From SVTX01 sp045659745 (GTDB lineage Bacteria; Bacillota; Clostridia; Oscillospirales; CAG-272), in assembly GCA_045659745.1 (NCBI GenBank), contig JAZRCL010000089.1, positions 1-64,000 of the forward strand: 64,000 bases of DNA, given 5' to 3'. The position numbers and the translations under genes are program-made. Positions within the stretch are counted from its first letter, which is position 1, and each line of letters begins with the position of its first letter. Below are positions 14,472 to 22,989 of the stretch, piece by piece. The notes beneath the pieces are model-generated. The model was not told where the DNA came from and did not search any database. It worked only from the letters and a program-made list of their open reading frames with translations.

Positions 14472-14784
14472 TATCTGTATCCTCCTTTGTCACAAACTGA
14501 TAAATAGCCATTACCTCACGCCATTCCTCCTTGAAGTCCTCAATACGCTTGATTCCCGCTTTAGTTATATTATAGTATTTGCGGAGTCTGCCGTTATGCT
14601 CTGCGGAGCGGACGGTCAGAAGCTCTGCAACCTCCAAGCGCTTGAGAATGGTGTATAGCGTGGATTCCGACATTTCAATATACGGCTTCATATCCTTGAT
14701 TATCTTGTAGCCGTAAGATTCTTCATCTTTGATGGCTGACAGCACACAAATGTCAAGCAGCCCTCGCTTTAACTGAACATCCAT
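14464..14784 (-). CDS. PadR family transcriptional regulator
   Basis: The 106-residue winged-helix protein has the PadR pattern: QLKRGLLDICVLSAI, ESYGYKIIKDM, ESTLYTILKRLEVAELL, then the wing with RKYYNITKAGIKRI. The start ATG 14784 has an aaggagg SD; the longer frame to 14805 begins inside the SD region. The gene heads the three-gene envelope operon. Its promoter contains a perfect inverted repeat (14801-14829), which suggests self-repression lifted by an effector. Confidence 0.92.
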   Translation of the reverse strand: MDVQLKRGLLDICVLSAIKDEESYGYKIIKDMKPYIEMSESTLYTILKRLEVAELLTVRSAEHNGRLRKYYNITKAGIKRIEDFKEEWREVMAIYQFVTKEDTDNE

Positions 14785-14800
14785 AGTATAGTCCTCCTTA

Positions 14801-14837
14801 CGCAATACATCATATCACGAAGTATTGCGCTTGTCAA
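14801..14837 (-). promoter_or_regulatory. padR promoter with overlapping operator palindrome
   Basis: On the minus strand, TTGACA (14832-14837) and TATGAT (14809-14814) have a 17-base spacer. The perfect 8-bp inverted repeat CGCAATAC/GTATTGCG (14801-14808 and 14822-14829) encloses the -10 box, so a bound dimer would block RNA polymerase. Confidence 0.8.
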
Positions 14838-14867
14838 TAGGTTTTTAAAAAAATTTAAAAAAGGGAA

Positions 14868-14898
14868 TAAAAAACCTCCGCAGGATGCTCCTGCGGAG
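14868..14898 (-). terminator. Terminator after the 198-aa membrane protein gene
   Basis: CCTCCGCAGGA pairs with TCCTGCGGAGG; on the minus strand it runs into a T run. It ends the topB-membrane protein transcript before the padR promoter. Confidence 0.85.
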
Positions 14899-14982
14899 GA
14901 TATTATTGCACATAGGGGTGTTTATTTGCAAGCAATTTTTGCGAATCTCCCGCAAATAATAGGAATTCGATTATTACGCATG

Positions 14983-15579
14983 TCAATCCTGTTTGCTTTC
15001 CGTCAATGATTTCAACAGCTTTTTCCTTTGCCTATGCCATATCTTGTGTGCGAAATAAATGCATGGAAGATAAACTGCCACATTAAATATTATCCAAAGG
15101 GGAATTGAAACAGCTATCCAAGGTATATTTGAAAACATTGCGAATGATATACACGCCAAAGCTATTCCCGACGTTTCAAGCGCAGGAATAGATAAAACAA
15201 TAGTCAATATGATAGCCAGCACTAAAAGCCAAACAAGATCAAAAAGACCGAATTTCTTAATATGAGCTATAAACGTCTGGCGTGGGGTGCAGTTTTCCTT
15301 ATCCATGCAAAGAAAGAAGGACTTGTATTCTTGATCTTGCAGAAAGAAGGTAAAAAAGAATGAAAAGATAAAAACAATTTCAATTACCAAGGACATTATA
15401 ATACTCAAATTATCGTTTCCAATTGAAAAGTTGGATTCTTCTACGAGACCGAGATATATCATCCCGAATCCTATTAAGAGATATATCGCAAGTACGTAGA
15501 CGCAGCTTAAAATATAGAATATTATCCTTGTAATAGCGATTTTAAAGTTTTCTTTCGTTAAATGTTTTTTGATGTTCAT
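14983..15579 (-). CDS. Four- to five-segment membrane protein, unknown
   Basis: The 198-residue protein has a basic N terminus and hydrophobic stretches near residues 20-45, 60-85, 115-135 and 145-175. A basic tail (HKIWHRQRKKLLKSL) follows. Short loops carry the charged string QDQEYKSFFLCMDKENCTPRQ. I recognise no family; it may be an accessory envelope protein. The start has an aaggaa SD and follows topB by only 12 bases, so it is the second gene of that transcript. The base composition is more A/T-rich than in its neighbours. Confidence 0.6.
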   Translation of the reverse strand: MNIKKHLTKENFKIAITRIIFYILSCVYVLAIYLLIGFGMIYLGLVEESNFSIGNDNLSIIMSLVIEIVFIFSFFFTFFLQDQEYKSFFLCMDKENCTPRQTFIAHIKKFGLFDLVWLLVLAIILTIVLSIPALETSGIALACISFAMFSNIPWIAVSIPLWIIFNVAVYLPCIYFAHKIWHRQRKKLLKSLTESKQD

Positions 15580-15591
15580 AACAATTTCCTT

Positions 15592-17742
15592 TTACGTAAA
15601 ATCAAACACAGCCTTATCTCCGTCGAGCTTTAGACGGGCAGAGAACTCCTTGCCGTTTTTGGACACAAACCCCTGTATCAAAGAGGTCTGCTTTTGCTCG
15701 CCGAGAAGCATTTTCGCATTTGCAATAGAGATGGGGCGCTTGCAGATGACGCCGTTTATTCTGAATTTGCAGCCGTCCTTGTATCCTGTGCAGCCGTAGC
15801 CGTACTTGCCCTTGATTACGTCCTTTCCGCAAACGGGGCAGGGACCAATAATATCGCCGTAAAATCCCGTGTCGGTGTCAAGCTCAACTGACGTCTCCTT
15901 TTTATTGAAAACAAGAGCTATTTCGTCCTCTGCAAGACGAACGCTGTCTGACACGGTCATGTCCCCGCGGTACACCTTTTTGAGCGCCTGACCAAGAACA
16001 CTCGTCTTGTACTTATCCATCGAAATATTCATTATCGTAAGCTGCTCGATAAGATATTCGCCGTCGGGCAAAATGGTATAGACGTCTTTTTTGAGTTGAA
16101 TGTATTTGGATTTGCAAGCGTTGTCAATAATACCCGTACGAGTTGCCTCCGTGCCAAGCTCAAGACCCTCGAAAATTGCGCGGTAGTCCTCGTCGTCGCT
16201 CTCGGGAGCGTCGCTGTCGGACTTCTCAGACAGATTTGCCTTGTCCTCGCGGAAGGGATTTTTCAGATAATTGTTGAGAGTTTCAACGGTGTAGTGCTTT
16301 GGCGGGCTGGTCTGCTTTTCGGACGGCTTAAAGTCAATATTGACCTCGTCACCTTTCTCAAGCGGGGGAAGTATCTTGTCCTTTTTCTCGGAGTCGTCAA
16401 AGCGCATAAAGCCTTTTTGCAGTATGATGATTCCCTTGAGAGTGAACTGCTCGTAGCCGCCAACGTCGATGACTATTTCGGTCTTTTGTGCGATACAGTC
16501 CTCGTCGCAGAATACCGACACGAAACGGCGGAAGACTGTCTGGTAAACAAGCATCTCCTTGTCGGTCAGATTTTCCTTTTTGGGTATTTTATACGTAGGT
16601 GTGAGCGCCGAGTGGCTCTCGATTTTGGAGTCGTCGAAAATACTCTTTTTATCCTTGAAAACAACGGGGTAGCCGATATTTTTTATATTATTGATGATTT
16701 TCTTTATCTTGTCTTTTTCTGCGGTCGCAAGATATTCGGAGTTTGTTCTCGGATAGGTCAGATATCCCGCCTCATAAAGCTTTTGAACTATATCAAGGCT
16801 CTCGGACATTGACATCTTATACTTTTTGGAGAGAAGATTCTGAAGCTTTGAAAGAGAGAATAGCTTGCCTGGGTTTATGGTCTCTTTTTTGGTCTTCTTT
16901 GAGATGACTATCGCCTTTGATGCATTGTACTTTTCACAAAGAGCCTGAACGCCCAAGAAGTTATCCTGCTCAAATTTTACCTTTGAGACAAGCTCAATTT
17001 CCTCGTCCTTGGTTTTTTCTTTGGATACGGCAACATAATATATGCTGGGGACAAAATTTCTTATTGCCATATCGCGCTCGTAAATGGCGCGTACGATGGG
17101 CACGATAACTCGTCCCACGCGGAGCAGCGTGCCTGTCTTGAGTGTTGCATATCTTGTGAGGTTGACTCCGTAAAGCCAGTCTATATACGTGCGCGCAAAG
17201 CCTTCGTTTGCAAGACTGTCGTACTCGCTCTCGTCCTTCATCTCGGTCAGCGCCTTGCCGACTGTCTCGGGAGTCTGGTCGGGAAGCCAGAGACGAACGA
17301 ATCTGCGCTTTGGTGCGCCGCTTTCATTCTTTTCGTCAAGTGCGCCAGTGTGAAGCACGCAAAGACGGACTATTATCTCACCCTCGCGGTCGGAGTCTCC
17401 CGCATTGACTATTCTGTCAGTTTCGGGGCGGGTGCAAAGATACTTTATAGTTTCAAACTGCTTTTGAACTCCCGTGTCCACCTTTTTATCCGCACCAAGA
17501 CGGAGCTTGAACTTAAAATCCTCGGGGAAGCAGGGCAGACCTTCCATAGACCATTTGCCGTTAAGACCCGTGTAATCCTCAATATCGCACAGCGAAAAAA
17601 GGTGACCGAAAGCCCACGTCACGACGTAAGCGCCACCCTCAAAATATCCGTTTTTCTTTTGCATTTGTATGCCAAACGTCTGCGAAATACCAGAAACAAT
17701 ATTTCTCGCAAGGCTTGGCTTTTCTGCAATAATTACCGTCAT
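15592..17742 (-). CDS. topB: DNA topoisomerase III (type IA)
   Basis: The 716-residue type IA topoisomerase has a Toprim start (TVIIAEKPSLARNIV), the metal motif NAGDSDREGEIIVR and the catalytic tyrosine in GYLTYPRTNSEYLA. A C-terminal zinc-ribbon-like part follows (GPCPVCGKDVIKGKYGYGC, then KRPISIANAKMLL). It relaxes or decatenates single-stranded regions of DNA. I use ATG 17742 because the 16 residues before it are hydrophobic and not part of the family; its SD is weak (aggtg). TopB can be chromosomal or element-borne, and no other element gene is nearby. Confidence 0.92.
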   Translation of the reverse strand: MTVIIAEKPSLARNIVSGISQTFGIQMQKKNGYFEGGAYVVTWAFGHLFSLCDIEDYTGLNGKWSMEGLPCFPEDFKFKLRLGADKKVDTGVQKQFETIKYLCTRPETDRIVNAGDSDREGEIIVRLCVLHTGALDEKNESGAPKRRFVRLWLPDQTPETVGKALTEMKDESEYDSLANEGFARTYIDWLYGVNLTRYATLKTGTLLRVGRVIVPIVRAIYERDMAIRNFVPSIYYVAVSKEKTKDEEIELVSKVKFEQDNFLGVQALCEKYNASKAIVISKKTKKETINPGKLFSLSKLQNLLSKKYKMSMSESLDIVQKLYEAGYLTYPRTNSEYLATAEKDKIKKIINNIKNIGYPVVFKDKKSIFDDSKIESHSALTPTYKIPKKENLTDKEMLVYQTVFRRFVSVFCDEDCIAQKTEIVIDVGGYEQFTLKGIIILQKGFMRFDDSEKKDKILPPLEKGDEVNIDFKPSEKQTSPPKHYTVETLNNYLKNPFREDKANLSEKSDSDAPESDDEDYRAIFEGLELGTEATRTGIIDNACKSKYIQLKKDVYTILPDGEYLIEQLTIMNISMDKYKTSVLGQALKKVYRGDMTVSDSVRLAEDEIALVFNKKETSVELDTDTGFYGDIIGPCPVCGKDVIKGKYGYGCTGYKDGCKFRINGVICKRPISIANAKMLLGEQKQTSLIQGFVSKNGKEFSARLKLDGDKAVFDFT

Positions 17743-17780
17743 ATATACACCTGTGATAAGAGTAAATAATATAATATATA

Positions 17781-17809
17781 ATTTTAACATAATTTTGACG
17801 ACTTGTCAA
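17781..17809 (-). promoter_or_regulatory. Promoter of topB
   Basis: On the minus strand, TTGACA and TAAAAT are separated by 17 bases, about 40 bases before the chosen start at 17742. Confidence 0.7.
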
Positions 17810-17878
17810 CAATTTGAAAACAAACTCGTTTTGAAAGCCGTTTTATAGGTTGTCAAATAACAAATATGGCAAAAAGCA

Positions 17879-17907
17879 TTGACAAAATCCAAAACTTGTT
17901 GTATAAT
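17879..17907 (+). promoter_or_regulatory. Promoter of the degV-fakA operon
   Basis: A perfect TTGACA, 17 bases and a perfect TATAAT are followed by about 75 bases of leader to the ATG at 17983. Confidence 0.85.
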
Positions 17908-17982
17908 CAACTTGTAAAATATGATTACAATGGGTAGTTTTGGAACTATCCGTCCCCATTTTTAAGAGAGGAATTTTACATT

Positions 17983-18846
17983 ATGAGAGATTATGTTATT
18001 CTTACGGACTCGTCCAGCGATCTTTCCGCATCCGTTATGCAGGAGCTTGGCGTAGCCGCTATATCGCTTGAAGTAAACATTGAAGGTGTTGGTACAAAAT
18101 ATAATGACGAGCTTGACCCCAAGGAGTTTTACGACTTTGTAAGAACCAAGGCGGGCGCAAAAACCAGCGCTGTAAATATGGATAGATTCAAGGAATTTTT
18201 CGAGTCTTATCTTAAAGAGGGCAAGGACGTTATTTACGTTGGATTTTCTTCGGGTCTGTCCGTGACATACACAAACGGCAAAAACGCTATCGAGGAGCTT
18301 ATCGAGGAATATCCCGATAGAAAGATAGTGGCTATCGACTCTCTTTGCGCATCTCTCGGTCAGGGACTTCTCGTGGCTCTTGCAGCAAGAAAGCAGGCTG
18401 CGGGCGCTGACTTTGACGAGGTCGTGTCCTTTATAGAGAACACAAAGCTCAACCTTTGCCACTGGTTCACGGTTGACGATTTGTTCTTTCTCAAGCGCGG
18501 CGGACGCGTGTCTGCGGCTACCGCAGTGCTTGGAACTATGCTCGCGATAAAGCCCGTTATGCACGTTGACAACGAGGGACACCTTGTAAACGTAGCAAAG
18601 GCAAGAGGCCGCAGAGCCGCAATAACCGAAATAGCGAATAAGCTTACTGAAACGGGAATCAATCCCGAAAATCAGCTTATATACATCTGTCACGGCGACT
18701 GCTATGACGATGCAAAGACACTCTCCGATATGATAAAGGAGAAATATCCCGACTGTGAAATTATGATAGACTACACGGGTCCCGTAATAGGAGCACACTC
18801 CGGTCCCGGTACGCTTGCACTGTTCTTTATAGGAACACAGAGATAA
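17983..18846 (+). CDS. DegV family fatty acid-binding protein (FakB-like)
   Basis: The 287-residue DegV protein has the first-domain signature YVILTDSSSDLS and the GFSSGLSVTY loop, whose serines hold the lipid carboxylate. The second domain contains WFTVDDLFFLKRGGRVSAA, and the end has GAHSGPGTLALFF. FakB proteins present fatty acids to the kinase FakA, and a FakA-like gene follows 16 bases later, which supports this role. The start has an agaggaa SD. It can feed exogenous or recycled fatty acids into phospholipid synthesis. Confidence 0.9.
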   Translation: MRDYVILTDSSSDLSASVMQELGVAAISLEVNIEGVGTKYNDELDPKEFYDFVRTKAGAKTSAVNMDRFKEFFESYLKEGKDVIYVGFSSGLSVTYTNGKNAIEELIEEYPDRKIVAIDSLCASLGQGLLVALAARKQAAGADFDEVVSFIENTKLNLCHWFTVDDLFFLKRGGRVSAATAVLGTMLAIKPVMHVDNEGHLVNVAKARGRRAAITEIANKLTETGINPENQLIYICHGDCYDDAKTLSDMIKEKYPDCEIMIDYTGPVIGAHSGPGTLALFFIGTQR

Positions 18847-18862
18847 TTTTGGAGGATTTCTA

Positions 18863-20509
18863 ATGGCAATCACAGGAAAACTATTCCGTAGTATGGTGAT
18901 TTCCGCCGCAAATACGCTTTATACCAAGAGGGAAGAGGCAAACAACCTCAACGTTTTCCCTGTGCCTGACGGAGATACGGGAACGAATATGAGCCTTACC
19001 ATGAGCACGGTTTCCAAGGTGGAGAATGATCTCTCCGTAGGCGCGTGTGCAGAAAAGGTTGCAGCCCTCATGCTCCGTTCCGCAAGAGGAAACTCGGGCG
19101 CTATACTCTCGCTCTTCTTCAGAGGCTTTGCGAAGTCGCTGAGGGGCAAGGACGAGTGTACCGCTGAGGATCTCGTTGCGGCATTCAAGAAGGGTACGTC
19201 GGAGGCTTACCGCGCGGTAATGAAGCCTACCGAGGGAACTATCCTGACGGTTATGCGAGTTGCGTCGGAGAACGTCGCCGAGGCTTACGAGGAAGACAGT
19301 AGCCTTGATGTTCATATACTTTTTGAAATGTTCGTAAAGTCTGCAGAGTATACTCTCGCGCAGACTCCCGAAATGCTCCCCGTGCTAAAGCAGGCGGGCG
19401 TCGTTGACGCAGGCGGCTTTGGTTTTGTCTGCGTTGCCAAGGGAATGCAGGACGCGCTTGAGGGTAGAGCCGTCGAGGTCGAGGAGGAAGAGATCAGCGA
19501 GGAGAAGCTGTCGAGCGAGTCGGCTAACTTCTCGGAGTTTGAGACGGGCGACATTGAGTTTGGTTACTGTACCGAATGTATCATTGATAAAAATGAGCAG
19601 TATCTCGGCGAGGATACGTCGGGTGAGCTTTACGACTTTATAAAGAGCATTGGTGACAGTGCGGTGTTTGTGGACGATGAGAATATTATCAAGCTCCACA
19701 TACATACGAACGATCCGGGCGCGGTGCTTACAAAAGCAATTCAATTTGGAAGTCTTGCCACTGTCAAGATTGAGAATATGAGAAATCAGCACACGGCACT
19801 CAAGTCGGGCGCTGACAAAAAGGCGGCCAAGGAAGCCAAGGTTAAGATCGAGAAGAAGTATGGCTTTGTGAGCGTTTGTATGGGCGAGGGAATAAAGAAT
19901 ATGTTTACCGATATCGGTGTTGATACCGTTATTGAGGGCGGACAGACAATGAACCCCTCAACGCAGGATATTATCGACGCGGTAATGAAGACTCCCTCGG
20001 AGTACGTATTCGTGCTTCCCAATAACAAGAATATCTGTATGGTCGCAAGACAGGCGGCTGAAATAGTAAAAAAGAGAAAGGTTATCGTGCTTCCCACGGA
20101 GACGGTCGCGCAGGGAATGTCTGCTATGATAGCGTACAACCCCGACGGCGAGCTTGACTCGGTTGTCGCGGAAATGAAGCACGCAATGTCTATGGTGACC
20201 TCCATGTCGGTGACCTATGCCGTCAGAGACACGGAAATAGACAGATTCAAGATTTCCAAGGGACAGTTCCTTGGTCTTGTTGAAAACAAGATCGCGTGCG
20301 TGACTGACACAAGCCAGTCTTGTATGAGACAGCTTATCCGCGGAATGACGGGCGCGTCGTTCGTCACCGTATTCTACGGCAAGAACGTGTCCGAGTCGGA
20401 GGCGTCATATATAGGACGACTTATCTCCGATAAGGTCGGCGGCGGATGTGAGGTCGCAGTCCTTGAGGGTGGACAGCCTATTTACGATTATATAATATCG
20501 GTTGAATAA
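18863..20509 (+). CDS. fakA: Fatty acid kinase FakA-like (DAK2 domain, YloV family)
   Basis: The 548-residue protein starts with a DAK2-type nucleotide-binding domain containing NVFPVPDGDTGTNMSLTM and ARGNSGAILS. A middle domain follows (about 210-320, with an ECIIDKNE segment). The C-terminal DegV-like domain contains LPNNKNICMVARQA and CVTDTSQSC. FakA phosphorylates FakB-bound fatty acids to acyl phosphate. Pairing with degV in one operon fits. Length matches the 540-560 family norm. The transcript ends at the hairpin at 20523-20548. Confidence 0.92.
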   Translation: MAITGKLFRSMVISAANTLYTKREEANNLNVFPVPDGDTGTNMSLTMSTVSKVENDLSVGACAEKVAALMLRSARGNSGAILSLFFRGFAKSLRGKDECTAEDLVAAFKKGTSEAYRAVMKPTEGTILTVMRVASENVAEAYEEDSSLDVHILFEMFVKSAEYTLAQTPEMLPVLKQAGVVDAGGFGFVCVAKGMQDALEGRAVEVEEEEISEEKLSSESANFSEFETGDIEFGYCTECIIDKNEQYLGEDTSGELYDFIKSIGDSAVFVDDENIIKLHIHTNDPGAVLTKAIQFGSLATVKIENMRNQHTALKSGADKKAAKEAKVKIEKKYGFVSVCMGEGIKNMFTDIGVDTVIEGGQTMNPSTQDIIDAVMKTPSEYVFVLPNNKNICMVARQAAEIVKKRKVIVLPTETVAQGMSAMIAYNPDGELDSVVAEMKHAMSMVTSMSVTYAVRDTEIDRFKISKGQFLGLVENKIACVTDTSQSCMRQLIRGMTGASFVTVFYGKNVSESEASYIGRLISDKVGGGCEVAVLEGGQPIYDYIISVE

Positions 20510-20516
20510 TAAAACA

Positions 20517-20548
20517 AAAATACGGCGGCAGTGCCGCCGGGTTTTTTT
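20517..20548 (+). terminator. Terminator of the degV-fakA operon
   Basis: CGGCGGC pairs with GCCGCCG and is followed by a 7-base T run. It lies just before the convergent alcohol dehydrogenase stop. Confidence 0.85.
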
Positions 20549-20558
20549 ATGTGCTTTA

Positions 20559-21776
20559 TCAGAAATCAACTTCTGTGTCGTAGTAGCAGCACTTAAGAAG
20601 CTTTTCCATTTCTTCAACGGAAATTGCTCTGGGGTTAGAGCCTGTGCAAGCGTCTGCAACTGCGTTCTTTGCAATTTCGGGAAGTCTCTGGAGGAATACT
20701 TCCTCGGGAACGAAGCCCTGCTCGCAAGGATAGCTGTCTGCGCCGTAGTGCTTGATACACTGAGGAATGTTGAGCGCGTCGTTCATGCCACGGAGGAATG
20801 CGATGAGGTTTGCAACCTTTTCGTCGTCATTTGCGCCGCCAAGTCCCATGTAATCAGCGATAACGCCGTATCTTGCCTTAGCTAAGGGATCCTTTGCGTT
20901 AAACGCGATAACCTTAGGAAGGTACATAGCGTTAGCCGCACCGTGAATGATGTGAGCTCCGTAGTCAGCGAATATTGCGCCGGTCTTGTGAGCCATAGAG
21001 TGAACGATACCGAGAAGAGCGTTGGAGAACGCCATACCTGCAAGGCACTGTGCGTTATGCATGGAAGCACGCTTGGTCATATCTCCGTTGTAAGAGTCAA
21101 CGAGGTCCTTCTGGATCATCGTGATAGCGAAAATAGCGAGAGGATCGGTGTACTCGCAGTTGCAGGTGGAAACATACGCCTCAACTGCATGAGTCATAGC
21201 GTCCATACCTGTGTGAGCAACCAGCTTCTTAGGCATTGTCTCAGCAAGCTCGGGATCAACGATAGCAACGTCGGGAGTGATCTCAAAGTCTGCAAGAGGA
21301 TACTTGATACCCTTGTCGTAGTCTGTAATTACAGAGAAAGCTGTAACCTCGGTAGCAGTACCGGATGTAGAGGGGATAGCTACAAACTTAGCCTTCTTAC
21401 GAAGCTCGGGAATACCGAAAACAACGCACATCTCCTCGAAGGTGATCTCGGGATACTCGTACTTGATCCACATAGCCTTAGCAGCGTCGATAGGCGAACC
21501 GCCGCCCATAGCAACGATCCAGTCGGGCTGGAATTCAGCCATAACTGCTGCGCCGTTCATAACTGTGGTAACGGAGGGGTCGGGCTCAACGCCTTCAATG
21601 ATCTTAACCTCCATGCCTGCTTCCTTAAGGTAGCTCTCTGCCTTCTGGAGGAAGCCGTTCTTCTTCATTGCGCTTCCGCCAACAACGATAACAGCCTTGC
21701 TACCCTTAAGATTCTTAAGATTTTCCATTGCGCCCTTGCCGTGATAAAGGTCGCGTGGGAGTGTAAATCTTGCCAT
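20559..21776 (-). CDS. Iron-containing alcohol dehydrogenase
   Basis: The 405-residue group III dehydrogenase has the NAD(P)-site GGGSPIDAAKA and STSGTATEVTAFSVI. The metal-binding helix HTGMDAMTHAVEAY and later histidines (HSMAHKTGA, HIIHGAANA) supply the iron ligands. These enzymes reduce aldehydes such as acetaldehyde or butyraldehyde in fermentation. Codon use is very regular, as in strongly expressed genes. It has its own promoter with a Rex-like operator upstream, implying induction at high NADH/NAD. The exact substrate is not visible. Confidence 0.93.
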   Translation of the reverse strand: MARFTLPRDLYHGKGAMENLKNLKGSKAVIVVGGSAMKKNGFLQKAESYLKEAGMEVKIIEGVEPDPSVTTVMNGAAVMAEFQPDWIVAMGGGSPIDAAKAMWIKYEYPEITFEEMCVVFGIPELRKKAKFVAIPSTSGTATEVTAFSVITDYDKGIKYPLADFEITPDVAIVDPELAETMPKKLVAHTGMDAMTHAVEAYVSTCNCEYTDPLAIFAITMIQKDLVDSYNGDMTKRASMHNAQCLAGMAFSNALLGIVHSMAHKTGAIFADYGAHIIHGAANAMYLPKVIAFNAKDPLAKARYGVIADYMGLGGANDDEKVANLIAFLRGMNDALNIPQCIKHYGADSYPCEQGFVPEEVFLQRLPEIAKNAVADACTGSNPRAISVEEMEKLLKCCYYDTEVDF

Positions 21777-21816
21777 TTTTTATTTCTCCTTTTTAATTAT
21801 ATTTTTTAGCGTGTAC

Positions 21817-21845
21817 ATTATAACATATCTTGAATTGCTTTTCAA
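21817..21845 (-). promoter_or_regulatory. Promoter of the alcohol dehydrogenase gene
   Basis: On the minus strand, TTGAAA and TATAAT are separated by 17 bases, about 41 bases upstream of the start. Confidence 0.8.
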
Positions 21846-21850
21846 GATGG

Positions 21851-21868
21851 TTGTTAAAAAATTCACAA
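21851..21868 (-). promoter_or_regulatory. Rex-like redox operator
   Basis: TTGTGAA-TTTT-TTAACAA (minus strand) differs from the Rex consensus TTGTTAA-N4-TTAACAA at a single base. It lies just upstream of the -35 box of an alcohol dehydrogenase, a typical Rex target. No rex gene is in the window. Confidence 0.65.
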
Positions 21869-22000
21869 TATGAAATCAAAATCGGCATAATCACTAAATA
21901 CTCTATAAATTTTTTTGGGCATATATGCCAAGTTGATTTAAGGATGTGAGAAGAAAATCTTATGCTGTCATTTCGGGATAATTGCTTTGCTTGCACGCAA

Positions 22001-22036
22001 AAACAAGGCAGGGTGAAAACCCTGCCTTGTTTTTAT
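22001..22036 (-). terminator. Terminator after the HAD phosphatase gene
   Basis: AAACAAGGCAGGGT pairs with ACCCTGCCTTGTTT. On the minus strand the stem overlaps the stop region of the HAD gene and is followed by a T-rich stretch. Confidence 0.8.
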
Positions 22037-22869
22037 ATAAGTCCCAATTTTACGAATGCGTTATATATGCCGTCGTCGTTGACGTCGGTAGTGACAAGGT
22101 CTGCCAACGCCTTTACGTCGTCCGAGGCATTGCCCATAGCAACGCCGATATTGGCAAACTCTATCATCTCAAAGTCGTTGCCGCTATCACCAAACGCGAT
22201 AGTGTCACACAAAGGCGCGCCGACTATCTCCATGAATTTCTCAATTCCGCTCGCTTTTGTTATGCCGTCAAAATTGACCTCACCGTAATAGGTCTCGATT
22301 TTGCCGTCGGGGGCATTGCCGAGGCTGTATGTCACTACCTTGAAATAATCACCGAGAATTTCAGAGATTTCCTTTATTCCAAAAGGAGAATGGTAGTATG
22401 CGAGTTTTTCGATATTTGTGTGCGCCTTGGGAGCGTCAGTGATTACGGCAGCGCCGATAACGCTTTCTATCAGCTCGGTGGAGCTTCCGCGCTCAACCAT
22501 AAAGCTGCGTATCTTTTCAAGGTCGTCTCGTTCAACGTAAAGCGCATCCTTGGTCTGCAAGCAGTAGTACATACCTTGACTGTGGAAAAAGTCGATAATA
22601 AAGCTCAGCTTGTCAGGGGTGCAGTAGGATGAGAATATCTCCTTACCCTGATATTCGAGATAAGCGCCGCAGCAGCACAGAAGTCCGTCAAAATCAGCCG
22701 ATTTTAACAGCTGGGGGTATATCTGCGACTTCTGTCTGCCTGTTGCGATTATTATTTTGTGTCCGTTTTTTTGCGCCGCCTTGAGCGCTGTGACGGTTGA
22801 CTCGGGGATCTGACCCTCAAAATTTACAAGCGTTCCGTCAACGTCAAGAAAAATATATTTTGTACTCAT
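22033..22869 (-). CDS. Cof-type HAD family sugar-phosphate phosphatase
   Basis: The 278-residue hydrolase has HAD motif I FLDVDGTLVN (nucleophile Asp near residue 8) and motif II IIATGRQ. The lysine region is GITKASGIEKFM, and motif IV is IAFGDSGNDFEMIEFA. The type IIB cap lies between residues 85 and 190. Such enzymes dephosphorylate sugar phosphates or flavin precursors; the substrate cannot be inferred. The gene is monocistronic with its own promoter; the start has a ggacgga-like SD. Confidence 0.9.
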   Translation of the reverse strand: MSTKYIFLDVDGTLVNFEGQIPESTVTALKAAQKNGHKIIIATGRQKSQIYPQLLKSADFDGLLCCCGAYLEYQGKEIFSSYCTPDKLSFIIDFFHSQGMYYCLQTKDALYVERDDLEKIRSFMVERGSSTELIESVIGAAVITDAPKAHTNIEKLAYYHSPFGIKEISEILGDYFKVVTYSLGNAPDGKIETYYGEVNFDGITKASGIEKFMEIVGAPLCDTIAFGDSGNDFEMIEFANIGVAMGNASDDVKALADLVTTDVNDDGIYNAFVKLGLI

Positions 22870-22937
22870 TTACTCCGTCCTTTTTTGCGGAAAATATCTT
22901 ACCCGCAAAAGCTTGAATTTTGATTATTTCTACTGAA

Positions 22938-22966
22938 TTATATCAAAATTTTCTACCAATGTCAAG
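22938..22966 (-). promoter_or_regulatory. Promoter of the HAD phosphatase gene
   Basis: On the minus strand, TTGACA and TATAAT are separated by 17 bases, about 70 bases before the start. Confidence 0.8.
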
Positions 22967-22989
22967 ACAGACGCAGTAATTAGTCCGTA

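Noticed and set aside
15592..17742. topB as a sign of an integrative element
   Set aside because: No relaxase, coupling protein, integrase or att-type repeat was seen around it; one gene alone is not enough.
17962..18873. 303-codon minus-strand frame
   Set aside because: It is opposite to degV, which has clear DegV motifs; composition is cysteine-rich and random.
20943..21809. 288-codon plus-strand frame
   Set aside because: It is antisense to the alcohol dehydrogenase, whose metal and NAD motifs are intact.
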